Part shown: piece after piece, positions 1 through 7,374 of the stretch
How positions within the stretch are numbered: the first letter of the stretch is position 1
How the letters are laid out: each line of letters starts with the position of its first letter
Source: DATJOQ01 sp050010455
GTDB lineage: Bacteria; Desulfobacterota; Binatia; Binatales; Binataceae
Direction of reading: 5' to 3'
Assembly: GCA_050010455.1 (NCBI GenBank)
Contig: JBEKLA010000024.1
Location: 1-29,829, forward strand
Length of the DNA stretch: 29,829 nt
Translations under genes and position numbers: made by a program
The notes under the pieces: generated by a model
The model's input: the letters and a program-made list of their open reading frames with translations, nothing else
What the model was told of the DNA's origin: nothing
Database searches by the model: none

Positions 1-380
1 GGGCCACCGCTCTCTCAGTCACGCTCCGCCATGGTGAACTTTCCGCGAATCGTGTCGCGGGTCGATAAGTTTGGAACAGTTGCCTAGCGTTATTGGGACC
101 TCCTTATAGCCAGTACGGTGGAGATTTTCGGTACTTTTACAACTGCGGGTCGGGCCTACGATCTCCAAGCAAGTCTAAACGTAATCTTTATAGCCTTTTG
201 CTTTCGTAAACCCGACGTGAATTTTCGTTCTGCGAGCGTCTTTTTGATAGTCGTTCGGCTTTTCAAACGTTTTTCAACGTTGGAATTATCGCCTCGCGCA
301 TCCGTGCCCCAGGCGGCACGGCGGCTGACCCACGATCGCAAGAAACCGCCGATTAATGTGTCAGGAGAAAAACCGCAAGC
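1..380. other. No recognisable gene
   Basis: I see no convincing coding region here. The stretch from about 170 to 290 is clearly richer in A/T than the neighbouring genes. Short open frames on both strands resemble no family I know. They either lack a ribosome-binding site or run into the duplicated prenyl-synthase tail that begins at 381. It may hold the regulatory region of a gene lying left of the window. Confidence 0.5.
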
Positions 381-423
381 CGTTCAGACTTCGCGATCGG
401 TCTGATCGTCGATCAGCGTCGCG
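381..423 (-). repeat. Copy of the prenyl synthase gene 3' end
   Basis: These 43 bases match 1357-1399 with a single mismatch (409 versus 1385). On the minus strand they still encode the last eleven residues of the downstream prenyl synthase (TLIDDQTDREV here, TLIGDQTDREV there) plus the stop codon. Similarity ends abruptly on both sides. The two copies are in direct orientation and bracket about 930 bp of accessory DNA, like target or attachment-site duplications. Confidence 0.85.
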
Positions 424-538
424 CTTGATTGCTGATCCGCAAAACCCGCACGCCAAGTCGCGTCAGAACCTTATCGCGCTCCGCGTCGTAGCCAGCCTGG
501 CCGCAGTGAATCGCGCCATCGAGCTCAACCGCAAGTCC
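413..538 (-). pseudogene. DUF559 (endonuclease-like) gene remnant
   Basis: Minus-strand translation gives about 41 residues with the C-terminal signature of DUF559 proteins, a very-short-patch-repair-endonuclease-like fold. It has a hydrophobic strand ending in VELDG, then an H, a Y-D-A-x-R-D segment and a final strand VRVLRIS. No start codon, N-terminal half or normal C-terminal helix exists. The upstream side runs into a half palindromic repeat (553-617), and the downstream side fuses at GCGACGCTGATCG into the duplicated prenyl-synthase tail, where a different frame supplies the stop. It is therefore a broken fragment. The family call rests on motif memory only. Confidence 0.6.
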
Positions 539-552
539 TGCCGCGTGGCAAG

Positions 553-617
553 GGCGACGCGCGCAGGAGCGCGCGAGGTCCTTCGACACGGCTCGCGCCG
601 CTCGCCGGCCCAGGACG
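553..617. repeat. Diverged half copy of the palindromic intergenic repeat
   Basis: The segment reads like one arm of the element at 13721-13850 in reverse complement: a GCGCGCAGGAGCGCGCGAG core, then CCTTCGACACGGCTCG, then a diverged end (CAGGACGACC instead of CAGGATGACG). The second arm is missing. It sits inside the DUF559 remnant, which suggests insertion followed by decay. Confidence 0.65.
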
Positions 618-646
618 ACCTCAAGCTCGCGATCCCTACTGCGCCC

Positions 647-1216
647 TTACCGGGCCGCCGCCTTGGCCGGAATCACGCACGAGGCGCCGATCCCCGGCAC
701 ATCGAGCGCGTGAACCAGCCGCCCGTAGCCGAGGAACATGCCGGTCTTCCATCCGAGCCGCACGATTTGCTCCTCGCTGTAATACTTCCGCGTTTCAGCG
801 AAGATCTCGTCCATCGGCGCCCGCTTGTGGTCGCCGGCCATCCCGTCGGCCAGCGCGATTGCCGCCTTCTCCGCCGGCGTGAACAGCGGACTCGTGCGGA
901 AATTGGGGAGCGATGCGATCATCTCGTCGGTCAAGCCCTGATCCCTCGCCGAGGGATACACGACGCTCCGTCAAAGTGTGCAGCCGTTATGGATCGCCAC
1001 CGTATGGCGCACCAGCTCGGTCAGCTTCCAGCTCACCCCGTCGCCCTCGGTCATCACGTAGCCGTAGTAGAACTTGACGAAGGTTTTATACAGCTCGGTC
1101 GGATGGCAGAAATACTGGACCCATTCCGATCCGCCGAGCGCCTCGTCACTGGCGCGCACGATATCGCGGAGCTCGGAATCCATCTTCGCGTACGGCATCG
1201 CGCTTACTCGTGGCAT
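647..1216 (-). CDS. AhpD/carboxymuconolactone decarboxylase-like protein, candidate selenoprotein (in-frame UGA)
   Basis: Read through, this gives 189 residues of the carboxymuconolactone decarboxylase/AhpD-like family, all alpha-helical and often peroxidase-like through a redox CxxC. The ATG at 1216 has a GGGGAG ribosome-binding sequence. Both halves lie in one frame and are separated only by a UGA at 971-973 (residue 82). The N-terminal half ends E67-x11-C79-T-L. After the UGA come A and R at +8/+9 and G at +12, then GLTDE, SPLFTPAEKAAIALAD and a normal C-terminus. The UGA thus falls exactly on the second Cys of the family's NGC-x-x-C motif. Glu67 and Cys79 are retained. The usual His four residues after the second Cys is Val86, which is odd. 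A 7-bp hairpin lies 20 nt after the UGA. The alternative is a pseudogene in which a Cys codon (TGC/TGT) mutated to TGA. The family call is firm; selenocysteine is inference. Confidence 0.7.
941..957 (-). promoter_or_regulatory. Candidate bacterial SECIS hairpin
   Basis: On the minus strand ATCCCTC-GGC-GAGGGAT forms a perfect 7-bp stem with a GGC loop (or a 5-nt loop if the closing C-G pair is open). The loop starts 21 nt after the UGA of the AhpD-like gene. From memory, bacterial SECIS models call for an apical loop about 16-37 nt downstream of the UGA with a G in the first two loop positions, and this fits. No bulged U like that in E. coli fdhF is evident. The hairpin lies within coding sequence, as expected for bacterial SECIS. 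Confidence 0.45.
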
Positions 1217-1356
1217 ATAGTAGATCTCCCCGGCGACATTAAAGAATCTGTCGCGTCAATTCGCTAGCTCTAATGGGCATCACGGCGAAGGTCAAGCTTT
1301 CGCTCTGACGATAAAGCTTTTTCGCGATAAGCAGCGGAAGACGTCCAGGCTTCGCG

Positions 1357-1399
1357 CGTTCAGACTTCGCGATCGGTCTGATCGCCGATCAGCGTCGCG
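1357..1399 (-). repeat. Prenyl synthase 3' end, parent copy of the duplication at 381-423
   Basis: This segment carries the genuine last codons and stop of the prenyl synthase gene plus 3 nt beyond. It is repeated at 381-423 with one mismatch. See that entry for the bracketed DNA. Confidence 0.8.
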
Positions 1400-2370
1400 A
1401 GACTGTCGCGGTAAATCGAGGGCTTGAGCTGGCTCAGCTTGGTGCGCGCCAGGCCGACTTGCGCCGCCGCCAGCGCGCGCGCCTCTTCGATCACCCGCGA
1501 GCCGCGCAGCAGCTTGAGCGCGCGCTCGAAGCCGTCGCCATGCGTGGCGCCACCGTTTTGTAGCAGCGCCTTCAGTTCCGGCTCGCGCCCGATCGCCAGC
1601 ACCAGCGGCAGCGACGGAATCCCGGCGCGCAAATCCGAACCCACCGGCTTGCCGATTTTTTCTTCGGGTCCGATAATGTCGAGCAGGTCGTCGATCATCT
1701 GGAACGCAAGCCCCATCGCGGTGCCCAGCTCGCCCATCGCCTCGACGAGCGCCGGCGGCCCGCCCGCGAGATCGGCGGCGACTCGTCCGCCCGACCAGAA
1801 CAGCGACGCGGTCTTGCGATCGATAACCGCCAGATAGTCCTTCAGCCCGACCGCCGCGTTGTGACGGAATCGCCCTTCCATCACCTCGCCCTCGGTCAGT
1901 TCGATACACGCCTGGGCCGCCATCCGCACCAGATGCTCGTCGAAGCGGCCGCACAGCTCGAAGGCGCGCGAAAACAGGTAATCGCCCGCCACCAGGCTCG
2001 GTCCCAATCCGAAGCGCGCAAACGCCGACGGCTTGCCGCGGCGCAGCATGCCGGCGTCGATTATGTCGTCGTGAAGCAGCGTCGCGTTATGGATGAGTTC
2101 CAGCGCGATCGCGGCGTCAACGGCGTCGCCAACCTTGGCGTCGCTCCCGCCGCATGCGCGATAGACCAGCAGAATAAACGTGGGACGCAGCCGCTTGCCC
2201 GAACCGTCGATAAGGTAGTGGCAGATTTCGGAGATCAACCCCTCGCGCGAATCGAGCAGGCCGTTAAGCTTGCTCTCGACCGCGCGCAGGTCGGCTTCGA
2301 CCACTCGGGCAGGACTGACAGACTCGGTTATCGAGGTCGAGGCGAACTCGACGGCTTTGTTGTTAATCAC
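1360..2370 (-). CDS. Polyprenyl diphosphate synthase (trans-isoprenyl diphosphate synthase)
   Basis: This 336-residue protein condenses isopentenyl diphosphate units onto an allylic diphosphate. GKRLRP is at 58-63, the first aspartate-rich motif DDIID at 101-105 and the second DDLLD at 227-231. All are intact, so the enzyme should be active. Residues just before DDIID are small or aliphatic rather than large aromatics, which usually points to medium or long chains (quinone or carotenoid precursors); product length cannot be read with confidence. The start is GTG at 2370, nine nt after the cofE stop, with a modest AGG upstream, so translation is probably coupled to cofE. It is the last gene of the cof operon, and its final codons are duplicated at 381-423. 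Confidence 0.92.
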   Translation of the reverse strand: MINNKAVEFASTSITESVSPARVVEADLRAVESKLNGLLDSREGLISEICHYLIDGSGKRLRPTFILLVYRACGGSDAKVGDAVDAAIALELIHNATLLHDDIIDAGMLRRGKPSAFARFGLGPSLVAGDYLFSRAFELCGRFDEHLVRMAAQACIELTEGEVMEGRFRHNAAVGLKDYLAVIDRKTASLFWSGGRVAADLAGGPPALVEAMGELGTAMGLAFQMIDDLLDIIGPEEKIGKPVGSDLRAGIPSLPLVLAIGREPELKALLQNGGATHGDGFERALKLLRGSRVIEEARALAAAQVGLARTKLSQLKPSIYRDSLATLIGDQTDREV

Positions 2371-2379
2371 CAGCAGGAC

Positions 2380-3132
2380 CTATCGGAATAAATCGGCTTC
2401 CGCCGGCCGGATCAAGACCTTGGCGGTACCCTCGAATGGTTCGTACTTGTAGCCGCGCACCACGATCGCGGGGATCGACGACGCTTTTTCCATCAGCAGC
2501 CCGGCGCCGCACGCGATCTCGTCGGCCACCGCCACCACCGTATGATGAAGCTCGCGGCCACCGAGATCGCTCTGGCCGCGCAAGTCCAGCATCGGATTCA
2601 TCCCCGAGATTCCCAGGCAGACTTCCGTCAGGCCGTCGCGCCACGGACGCCCGAAGGTGTCAGTGATCAGCACCGCCAGCTCGACGCCCGCGAGCCGCTT
2701 CAAATCGGCGCGGATTCGAGCCGCCGATTGATCGGGGTCGACCGGCAGCAGGATCGCGCGGTCCTCCTCGATACTGTTCGATTCATCCATTCCGGCGTTC
2801 GCGCATATCCATCCCGGCCCGGTGTCGACGATAATCACACCGTGATCCATGCGCACGATCCGATTACTCTCGCGCAGCACCAGCTCGACTGCGCGTGGAT
2901 CTTTCTCCCATCGTTGCGCGATATTCCTGGCGAACACCGAGGGCTCGATCTCTTTCAGATCGTAGACCCGGCCCTCGGCTTTCGACACCACCTTCTGACA
3001 GATCACCACGATATCGCCGCGTTCAAGCCGCATCGCGCCGGCGTCGAGCGCCTTGACGATTAGCTCGGCGAGGTTGTCGCCCTGCTTGATCAGGGGCATC
3101 CCTTCAATCGCGGTGAAGCTTACCGATAACAT
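2380..3132 (-). CDS. cofE: Coenzyme F420-0:L-glutamate ligase
   Basis: This 250-residue CofE-type ligase attaches glutamate to F420-0 through gamma-linkages using GTP and divalent metal, the last step of F420 assembly. Family features include GDIVVICQKVVSKAEGR near the N-terminus (about residues 39-55), an ESNRIVR segment, DTGPGWICANAGMDESN around 103-119, and ITDTFGRPWRDGLTEVCLG around 157-175. The length fits stand-alone archaeal-type CofE, without the C-terminal nitroreductase-like domain of mycobacterial FbiB. The ATG lies 12 nt after the cofD stop with AGGCAGG upstream. Confidence 0.95.
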   Translation of the reverse strand: MLSVSFTAIEGMPLIKQGDNLAELIVKALDAGAMRLERGDIVVICQKVVSKAEGRVYDLKEIEPSVFARNIAQRWEKDPRAVELVLRESNRIVRMDHGVIIVDTGPGWICANAGMDESNSIEEDRAILLPVDPDQSAARIRADLKRLAGVELAVLITDTFGRPWRDGLTEVCLGISGMNPMLDLRGQSDLGGRELHHTVVAVADEIACGAGLLMEKASSIPAIVVRGYKYEPFEGTAKVLIRPAEADLFR

Positions 3133-3144
3133 GCCTGCCTAAGC

Positions 3145-4110
3145 CTACACTGCCAGCGCTTTCAGCACTACATCCGCCAGGCGCGCCGCCCGCGCCGGGC
3201 TGCTCATGATAGTGTCGGTCGCGATCGCGCGCATCCCCAGCGCCTCGATCGGCTCCACGTACCGCCGATCCGTCCGGTCAAGCACGAATACCCCGACGCA
3301 ATCGCGATACAGCCGTGCGACTCCCAGCGGCGAAACCTCGTGCCCGAGCCCGCGCAGCATCCGATCCGCGGGCCCCTTGATCGTTTTGCCGCCAACGATC
3401 GGACTGATCGCGGCCACTCGCGACCGAATTGCGGCCAACGCGCGGCGCATCCCTTTCAGCGCCAGAATCGGGCCCAATGATACGAAGGGATTCGACGGCG
3501 CCAGGATCACGGCAGCCGACGCCGCGATCGCCTTGAGCGATTCCGCAAGCGGACGCGCCCGCTCGATTCCGCGCAACTCGACCCGCTCGACCGTCCCGCG
3601 AAACCGCCGCCGCACGAAGTACTCCTGAAACGGCATCGACGACTGCCCGCGCACCTTGACGAACGTCCGCACCGTATCGTCAGTCATCGGCATCACGCGC
3701 GCTTCGACTCTGAAGCTCCGCGCCAACTCCGCCGTCACCTGGCTGAGCCTGCCGCCCGCCCGAAGGCGCTCGCTGCGATACAGATGCGTAGCTAGGTCGC
3801 TGTCGCCCAGCGCGAACCACGGTTCGCCATAGAACCGCGCCAGCGACGCGAGCGCGTTGAAGGTTTCGCCCTCGCGGCCCCATCCCTGGGCGCGATTCAC
3901 CACGCCGGCCAGCGTGTAGATCACGGTGTCTATATCGGGAGAGACGTGCAGACCGTAAAAGCTATCGTCGTCCCCGGTATTGACGATGATGTCCAGCCGA
4001 TGCGGATCGACCCGCCGCGCGAGCCCGCGGATAAACTTAGCCGCACCCACTCCCCCCGCAAGCGTGGTTATCCGCGCCTTGGGGGAGTGCGGCGATGGGC
4101 CGCGCGCCAT
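3145..4110 (-). CDS. cofD: 2-phospho-L-lactate (or phosphoenolpyruvate) transferase
   Basis: CofD transfers the phospho-lactyl or phosphoenolpyruvyl group from its GDP/GPP-activated donor to Fo, giving F420-0 or dehydro-F420-0. The N-terminus TTLAGGVGAAKFIRGLA, then IVNTGDDDSFYGLHVSPDIDT and a central APSNPFVSLGPIL, are typical of the family. I chose the ATG at 4110 (about 321 residues), which has AAAGG eight nt upstream. An extension back to 4179 would add a low-complexity basic tail lying wholly inside cofH. The chosen start still overlaps the end of cofH by 74 nt, so coupling is likely. The donor-making guanylyltransferase (CofC/FbiD) is not in the window. The specific donor cannot be told from sequence. 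Confidence 0.94.
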   Translation of the reverse strand: MARGPSPHSPKARITTLAGGVGAAKFIRGLARRVDPHRLDIIVNTGDDDSFYGLHVSPDIDTVIYTLAGVVNRAQGWGREGETFNALASLARFYGEPWFALGDSDLATHLYRSERLRAGGRLSQVTAELARSFRVEARVMPMTDDTVRTFVKVRGQSSMPFQEYFVRRRFRGTVERVELRGIERARPLAESLKAIAASAAVILAPSNPFVSLGPILALKGMRRALAAIRSRVAAISPIVGGKTIKGPADRMLRGLGHEVSPLGVARLYRDCVGVFVLDRTDRRYVEPIEALGMRAIATDTIMSSPARAARLADVVLKALAV

Positions 4111-5290
4111 TGTGAGCCTTCTTTCCGTAGAGCTTCTTGTAGAGGGTGGTGCGTTCGACCGCGACTCGCCCGTTCGCACGCGCGACGTCCTCGAACTGAT
4201 CGACCGCCACGAACTCGCCCGCCTCGCCGCCGGCCTCGGCCGTGATGCTTTCCTCCATCAGCGTGCCCGACAGATCGTTGCATCCGGCTTTCAGCGTCAT
4301 CCCGGCAAGCTCGAGCCCGAGCTTCACCCACGAGGTCTGGATGTTGTCGATCTGGCCGCGCAAGTAGAGCCGCGACAGCGCGTACATCTGGAAGTCGAGC
4401 AGACCGACCGGCGGTGGCGATACCAGACCCTTGCGATAGAGCGCCGTGTTCTGATGGATGAAGCGCAGCGGCACGAACTCGGTAAAGCCGCGCGTGCGTT
4501 TCTGGATATCGCGCAGCAGGTCGAGATGGCCGATCACGTGATGCGGCTTCTCGACGTGCCCGTACATGATCGTCGACGTGGTCGGCACGCCGCCTTCGTG
4601 CGCGCTGGTGACTATCTCGACCCACGCCGCCACGCTGACTTTCTTATGGCTCAACAGCTCGCGCACGTCGTCTTCGAGGATCTCGGCCGCGGTGCCCGGA
4701 AACGAACCGATCCCGGCTTCCTTCAGCATCGCGATATACGCCGGATAGTCCAGGCCCGTCCGCCGCGCGCCGTACATGATTTCCATCGGCGAGAACGCGT
4801 GGATATGGATATTGGGGAAGGCGGATTTTATCGCCACCAGCAGGTCGCGGTAGTGATAGGCCGGCATCTCGGGATTGATGCCGCCCTGCATGCAGATTTC
4901 GGTTGCGCCGCGCGCTTCGGCTTCGCCCACCTTGGCCAGGATGTTCGAGGTCGGATGGTTGTAGGCGTCGGATTCCCATCGCTGGCGTTTGAAACCGCAG
5001 AACTGGCAGTTGACGAAACAGATATTGGTGAAGTTGATATTGCGATTGACCACGTAGGTCACTTCGTCGCCGCGATCTTCGGCTCGCGCCAAATCCGCGC
5101 ACTTGACCAGGGCTCTCAGGTCGTCGCCCGCGCAGGTGTAGAGCAGCAGCCCCTCTTCCGGCGTCAACTCGCCGTGATTCAGAGCCTTGACCAGCGCCGC
5201 GCGCACCGGAGACGAAGCCTGCCGGAGCAACCCGTCCAGCGGCGCCGCTTCGATTTCGTTTATATAGTTACGCAACTCGATGAGGTCCAT
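4037..5290 (-). CDS. cofH: 5-amino-6-(D-ribitylamino)uracil-L-tyrosine 4-hydroxyphenyl transferase (Fo synthase subunit 2)
   Basis: This radical SAM enzyme abstracts hydrogen from tyrosine and joins the aryl radical to 5-amino-6-ribitylaminouracil, making the precursor that CofG cyclises to Fo. The iron-sulfur motif CFVNCQFC (C91, C95, C98) is preceded by VNRNINFTNI as in CofH and MqnC relatives. YHYRDLL, HIHAFSPMEI and GHVEKPHHVIGHLDLL follow the family pattern. Length is 417 residues. A perfect GGAGG lies six nt before ATG 5290, and the gene overlaps cofG by 23 nt. The last 30 or so residues, ending HACGGSGCG, lie in the region shared with cofD and look unlike the family core. Confidence 0.95.
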   Translation of the reverse strand: MDLIELRNYINEIEAAPLDGLLRQASSPVRAALVKALNHGELTPEEGLLLYTCAGDDLRALVKCADLARAEDRGDEVTYVVNRNINFTNICFVNCQFCGFKRQRWESDAYNHPTSNILAKVGEAEARGATEICMQGGINPEMPAYHYRDLLVAIKSAFPNIHIHAFSPMEIMYGARRTGLDYPAYIAMLKEAGIGSFPGTAAEILEDDVRELLSHKKVSVAAWVEIVTSAHEGGVPTTSTIMYGHVEKPHHVIGHLDLLRDIQKRTRGFTEFVPLRFIHQNTALYRKGLVSPPPVGLLDFQMYALSRLYLRGQIDNIQTSWVKLGLELAGMTLKAGCNDLSGTLMEESITAEAGGEAGEFVAVDQFEDVARANGRVAVERTTLYKKLYGKKAHNGARPIAALPQGADNHACGGSGCG

Positions 5291-6485
5291 TAAACACCTC
5301 CGTGGTGCGAGGGGAAAACTTCTCTATAGCCGGCATCATCGCCGGGTCGATCCACTGTTTGTTGATGAACTCCGGATAGGTCGCCAGCCGTTCCTTGAGG
5401 CGGAAGCCTGCCGCCGCGCATCGCTCGTGCAGCCGCGCCAGATGGGGCCACGGCGCCTCCGGATTCACATAATCCTTGGTCAGCGGCGAGATGCCGCCCC
5501 AATCGTTGATTCCCGCGCTCAGGAACAGCTCGATCTCGTGCGGCGACAGGTTGGGCGGCGCCTGCACGTTCATCGTGCTGCCGAGCACCAGACGCGCCGT
5601 CGCGATCGCGCGTGCCATTTCGAGCGCTCCCGGCTCGGGCGCGTTCGCCATCGGGATTTCGGGCTTGGCGCGGAAATTCTGGATGATCACTTCCTGGATA
5701 TGGCCGTAGCGCTCGTGCAGATCGCGAATCGCGATCAGGCTCCCCGCGCGCTCGGCCGCGGTCTCGCCGATTCCGAGCAGGATTCCGGTCGTGAACGGAA
5801 TGCGCAGCTCGCCGGCTTCTTCAATCATCCGCAGCCTGAGGCCGGGCTCCTTGTCGGGCGCATACTGATGGGCCTGGCCGCGTCCGCGCAACCGCTGCGA
5901 TACGTCCTCGAGCATCAGTCCCATGCTGGCGTTGACCGGCCGCAGCATCTCCATCTCCGCCACCGTCATCAGCCCGGCGTTGGTATGCGGCAAAAGCCCC
6001 TCTTCCAGCGCCAACTCGCACGCCCGCCGCACGTATTCCAGCGTCGTGCGCGCGCCCAGCGACGCCAACGTCGCCCGATACTCCCTGAACGCAAGTTCGG
6101 GCTTGTCGCCCAGACACATCAGCGCTTCCTTGCATCCGAGCTCGCGGCCGCGACGCGACCACTCGCGGATCTCATCCGGCGTCATGGTCCAGGCGCCCGG
6201 GTCGCCGGGATCTTTGCGGAAGGTGCAGTAGGTGCATCGGTCACGGCAAAGATTGGTGACCGGCAGAAATACCTTGCGGGAATAGGTGACCTCGCGCCCC
6301 TTGAAGCGATCGCGCAGCGCGCCCGCCGCGCTGAGCAGCAGGTCGAGGTCTCGATCCGGACATTGGATAAGGCACTCCGCCTCGAGCGCGCTCAGGCGTG
6401 CGCCTGCGAAGGCTCGATCCAGCACGTTCCGCAGCGATAAAGACTTTCCGTTCGCGGAAGTTTGTGGCGTTTGTACCGCGTTCAT
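5268..6485 (-). CDS. cofG: 7,8-didemethyl-8-hydroxy-5-deazariboflavin synthase (Fo synthase subunit 1)
   Basis: CofG is the second radical SAM half of Fo synthase. It oxidises and closes the CofH product to the deazaflavin chromophore. The cluster-binding motif is CRDRCTYC (C80, C84, C87), in the context FLPVTNLCRDRCTYCTFRK. HTNAGLMT, QEVIIQNFRAKP and SAGINDWGGISPLTKDYVNP are family signatures. I start it at ATG 6485 (405 residues) with AAGGGG seven nt upstream; an in-frame extension to 6620 has no such site and an unrelated tail. It is the first gene of the cofG-H-D-E-prenyl synthase operon. CofG and CofH are separate proteins here, unlike the fused FbiC of actinobacteria. Confidence 0.95.
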   Translation of the reverse strand: MNAVQTPQTSANGKSLSLRNVLDRAFAGARLSALEAECLIQCPDRDLDLLLSAAGALRDRFKGREVTYSRKVFLPVTNLCRDRCTYCTFRKDPGDPGAWTMTPDEIREWSRRGRELGCKEALMCLGDKPELAFREYRATLASLGARTTLEYVRRACELALEEGLLPHTNAGLMTVAEMEMLRPVNASMGLMLEDVSQRLRGRGQAHQYAPDKEPGLRLRMIEEAGELRIPFTTGILLGIGETAAERAGSLIAIRDLHERYGHIQEVIIQNFRAKPEIPMANAPEPGALEMARAIATARLVLGSTMNVQAPPNLSPHEIELFLSAGINDWGGISPLTKDYVNPEAPWPHLARLHERCAAAGFRLKERLATYPEFINKQWIDPAMMPAIEKFSPRTTEVFNGPHRVA

Positions 6486-6841
6486 GTATCGCCCCTTATA
6501 AGCGATCGCAAATGGGCTTCGCAACCTGGCACGATTGTTAATCCTGACAAGGCAAAGCCGATACCGCAACAAATCGCCCATCATGGGCATCAGGACGTCG
6601 CCATTCGGAGTGCCACCCACGCCTAAACTTTACTTGCGGAGGACTTTGGTCGGTTCTGCCTCGCCTTGGCCCCCAGCCAAAGCAGCGCTTTTCGTTGCAA
6701 AGATCGCGATGCCTGTGCGAGTCTAAAGCGCGTTACTTCCGTGCTATACGCGCTTCATAGCGCTAAATATTGCTGTGTGACGCTGGTCGTGAAACGTTCG
6801 TGATTATCGGTTGATTCTCAGCCGATGGAAGGGAGTTAATC
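6486..6841. other. Divergent intergenic region between cofG and a secreted-protein gene
   Basis: The region must hold the cof operon promoter (minus) and that of the gene at 6842 (plus). I could not fix either with confidence. A 9-bp hairpin (one G-T pair, 3-nt loop) at 6806-6826 lies just upstream of the ribosome-binding site GGGAG of the plus-strand gene and may affect its mRNA stability or translation. No coding region is evident. Confidence 0.5.
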
Positions 6842-7354
6842 ATGACGAAAAGAGCAACTTTCCTCGGAGCAGGTTTGTTTGTCTTGGCGCTCGTGATCGC
6901 AGCGGTCGCCCCTCCAGCCTCCTCTGCCACTTTTTACAGCTTGGCGTGCCAAGGATCAGACGTTGGTCTAGCCGGTGCTGGCCTTGGTTACGGTTCGGAC
7001 TCCGCCCTATGGACGGTCCAGGTCAAGGGCACAACCCTCACCGGCGGAACTTCTGTAACCATGTATACCAATAACCCCGGCGCTACTGGCTCGCCGGCTC
7101 TCACGTGCTTTTATAGCTTGGATGCCGCTTCAACCGTTACTACGGTCAGTTCGATGATACTGGAACAGACGCTGGTGTGGGATCCCGTTGTCAGTCCCGC
7201 CAATCCCCTGGGCTGTAGCGGTCAGTTCACGGATCACGTTTTCGTAATTAACGGCAGCGCAACCGCGCAGATGATTGATGACAATCTTGACGATGACAAC
7301 GTGGCCGGCGCCGGGAGCTGCACTAAACTGTTGCTATCGGGAGGGGCAGGCTGA
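6842..7354 (+). CDS. Small secreted protein of unknown function
   Basis: I do not recognise this 170-residue protein. A basic start (MTKR), a hydrophobic segment at about 7-23 and a small-residue site near SSA-TF give a clear signal peptide, so the mature protein of about 140 residues is exported. It contains four cysteines (36, 89, 125, 160), enough for two disulfides, is rich in G/S/T, and carries an acidic DDNLDDDN stretch near residue 147-154 that could bind calcium. The ATG has GGGAG nine nt upstream and a 5' hairpin before that. The gene stands alone and ends in a very strong hairpin. Its codon use looks less GC-biased than that of the neighbours, hinting at recent acquisition or special expression. 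Confidence 0.75.
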   Translation: MTKRATFLGAGLFVLALVIAAVAPPASSATFYSLACQGSDVGLAGAGLGYGSDSALWTVQVKGTTLTGGTSVTMYTNNPGATGSPALTCFYSLDAASTVTTVSSMILEQTLVWDPVVSPANPLGCSGQFTDHVFVINGSATAQMIDDNLDDDNVAGAGSCTKLLLSGGAG

Positions 7355-7374
7355 CGGCCTTGACCGGCAGCTAT

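Noticed and set aside
961..973. Reading the AhpD-like gene as a frameshifted pair of genes
   Set aside because: The codons on both sides of 971-973 are in the same frame; only the TGA separates them, so no frameshift is needed.
356..1267. Long plus-strand open frame of about 300 codons
   Set aside because: It runs antisense to the AhpD-like gene and across the DUF559 remnant and repeats, has Arg/His-rich composition and no family resemblance; a GC-rich shadow.
1294..1319. AAGCTTT/AAAGCTT hairpin as terminator of the cof operon
   Set aside because: Short 7-bp, AT-rich stem with a 12-nt loop and no U-run after it; too weak to call.
3980..6440. Long plus-strand frames opposite cofH and cofG
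   Set aside because: They mirror strongly supported radical SAM genes and have no domain of their own.
6490..6525. TTGCGA/TTATAA as a cofG promoter
   Set aside because: Spacing is good, but transcription would begin a few nt before the ATG and leave out the clear ribosome-binding site AAGGGG.
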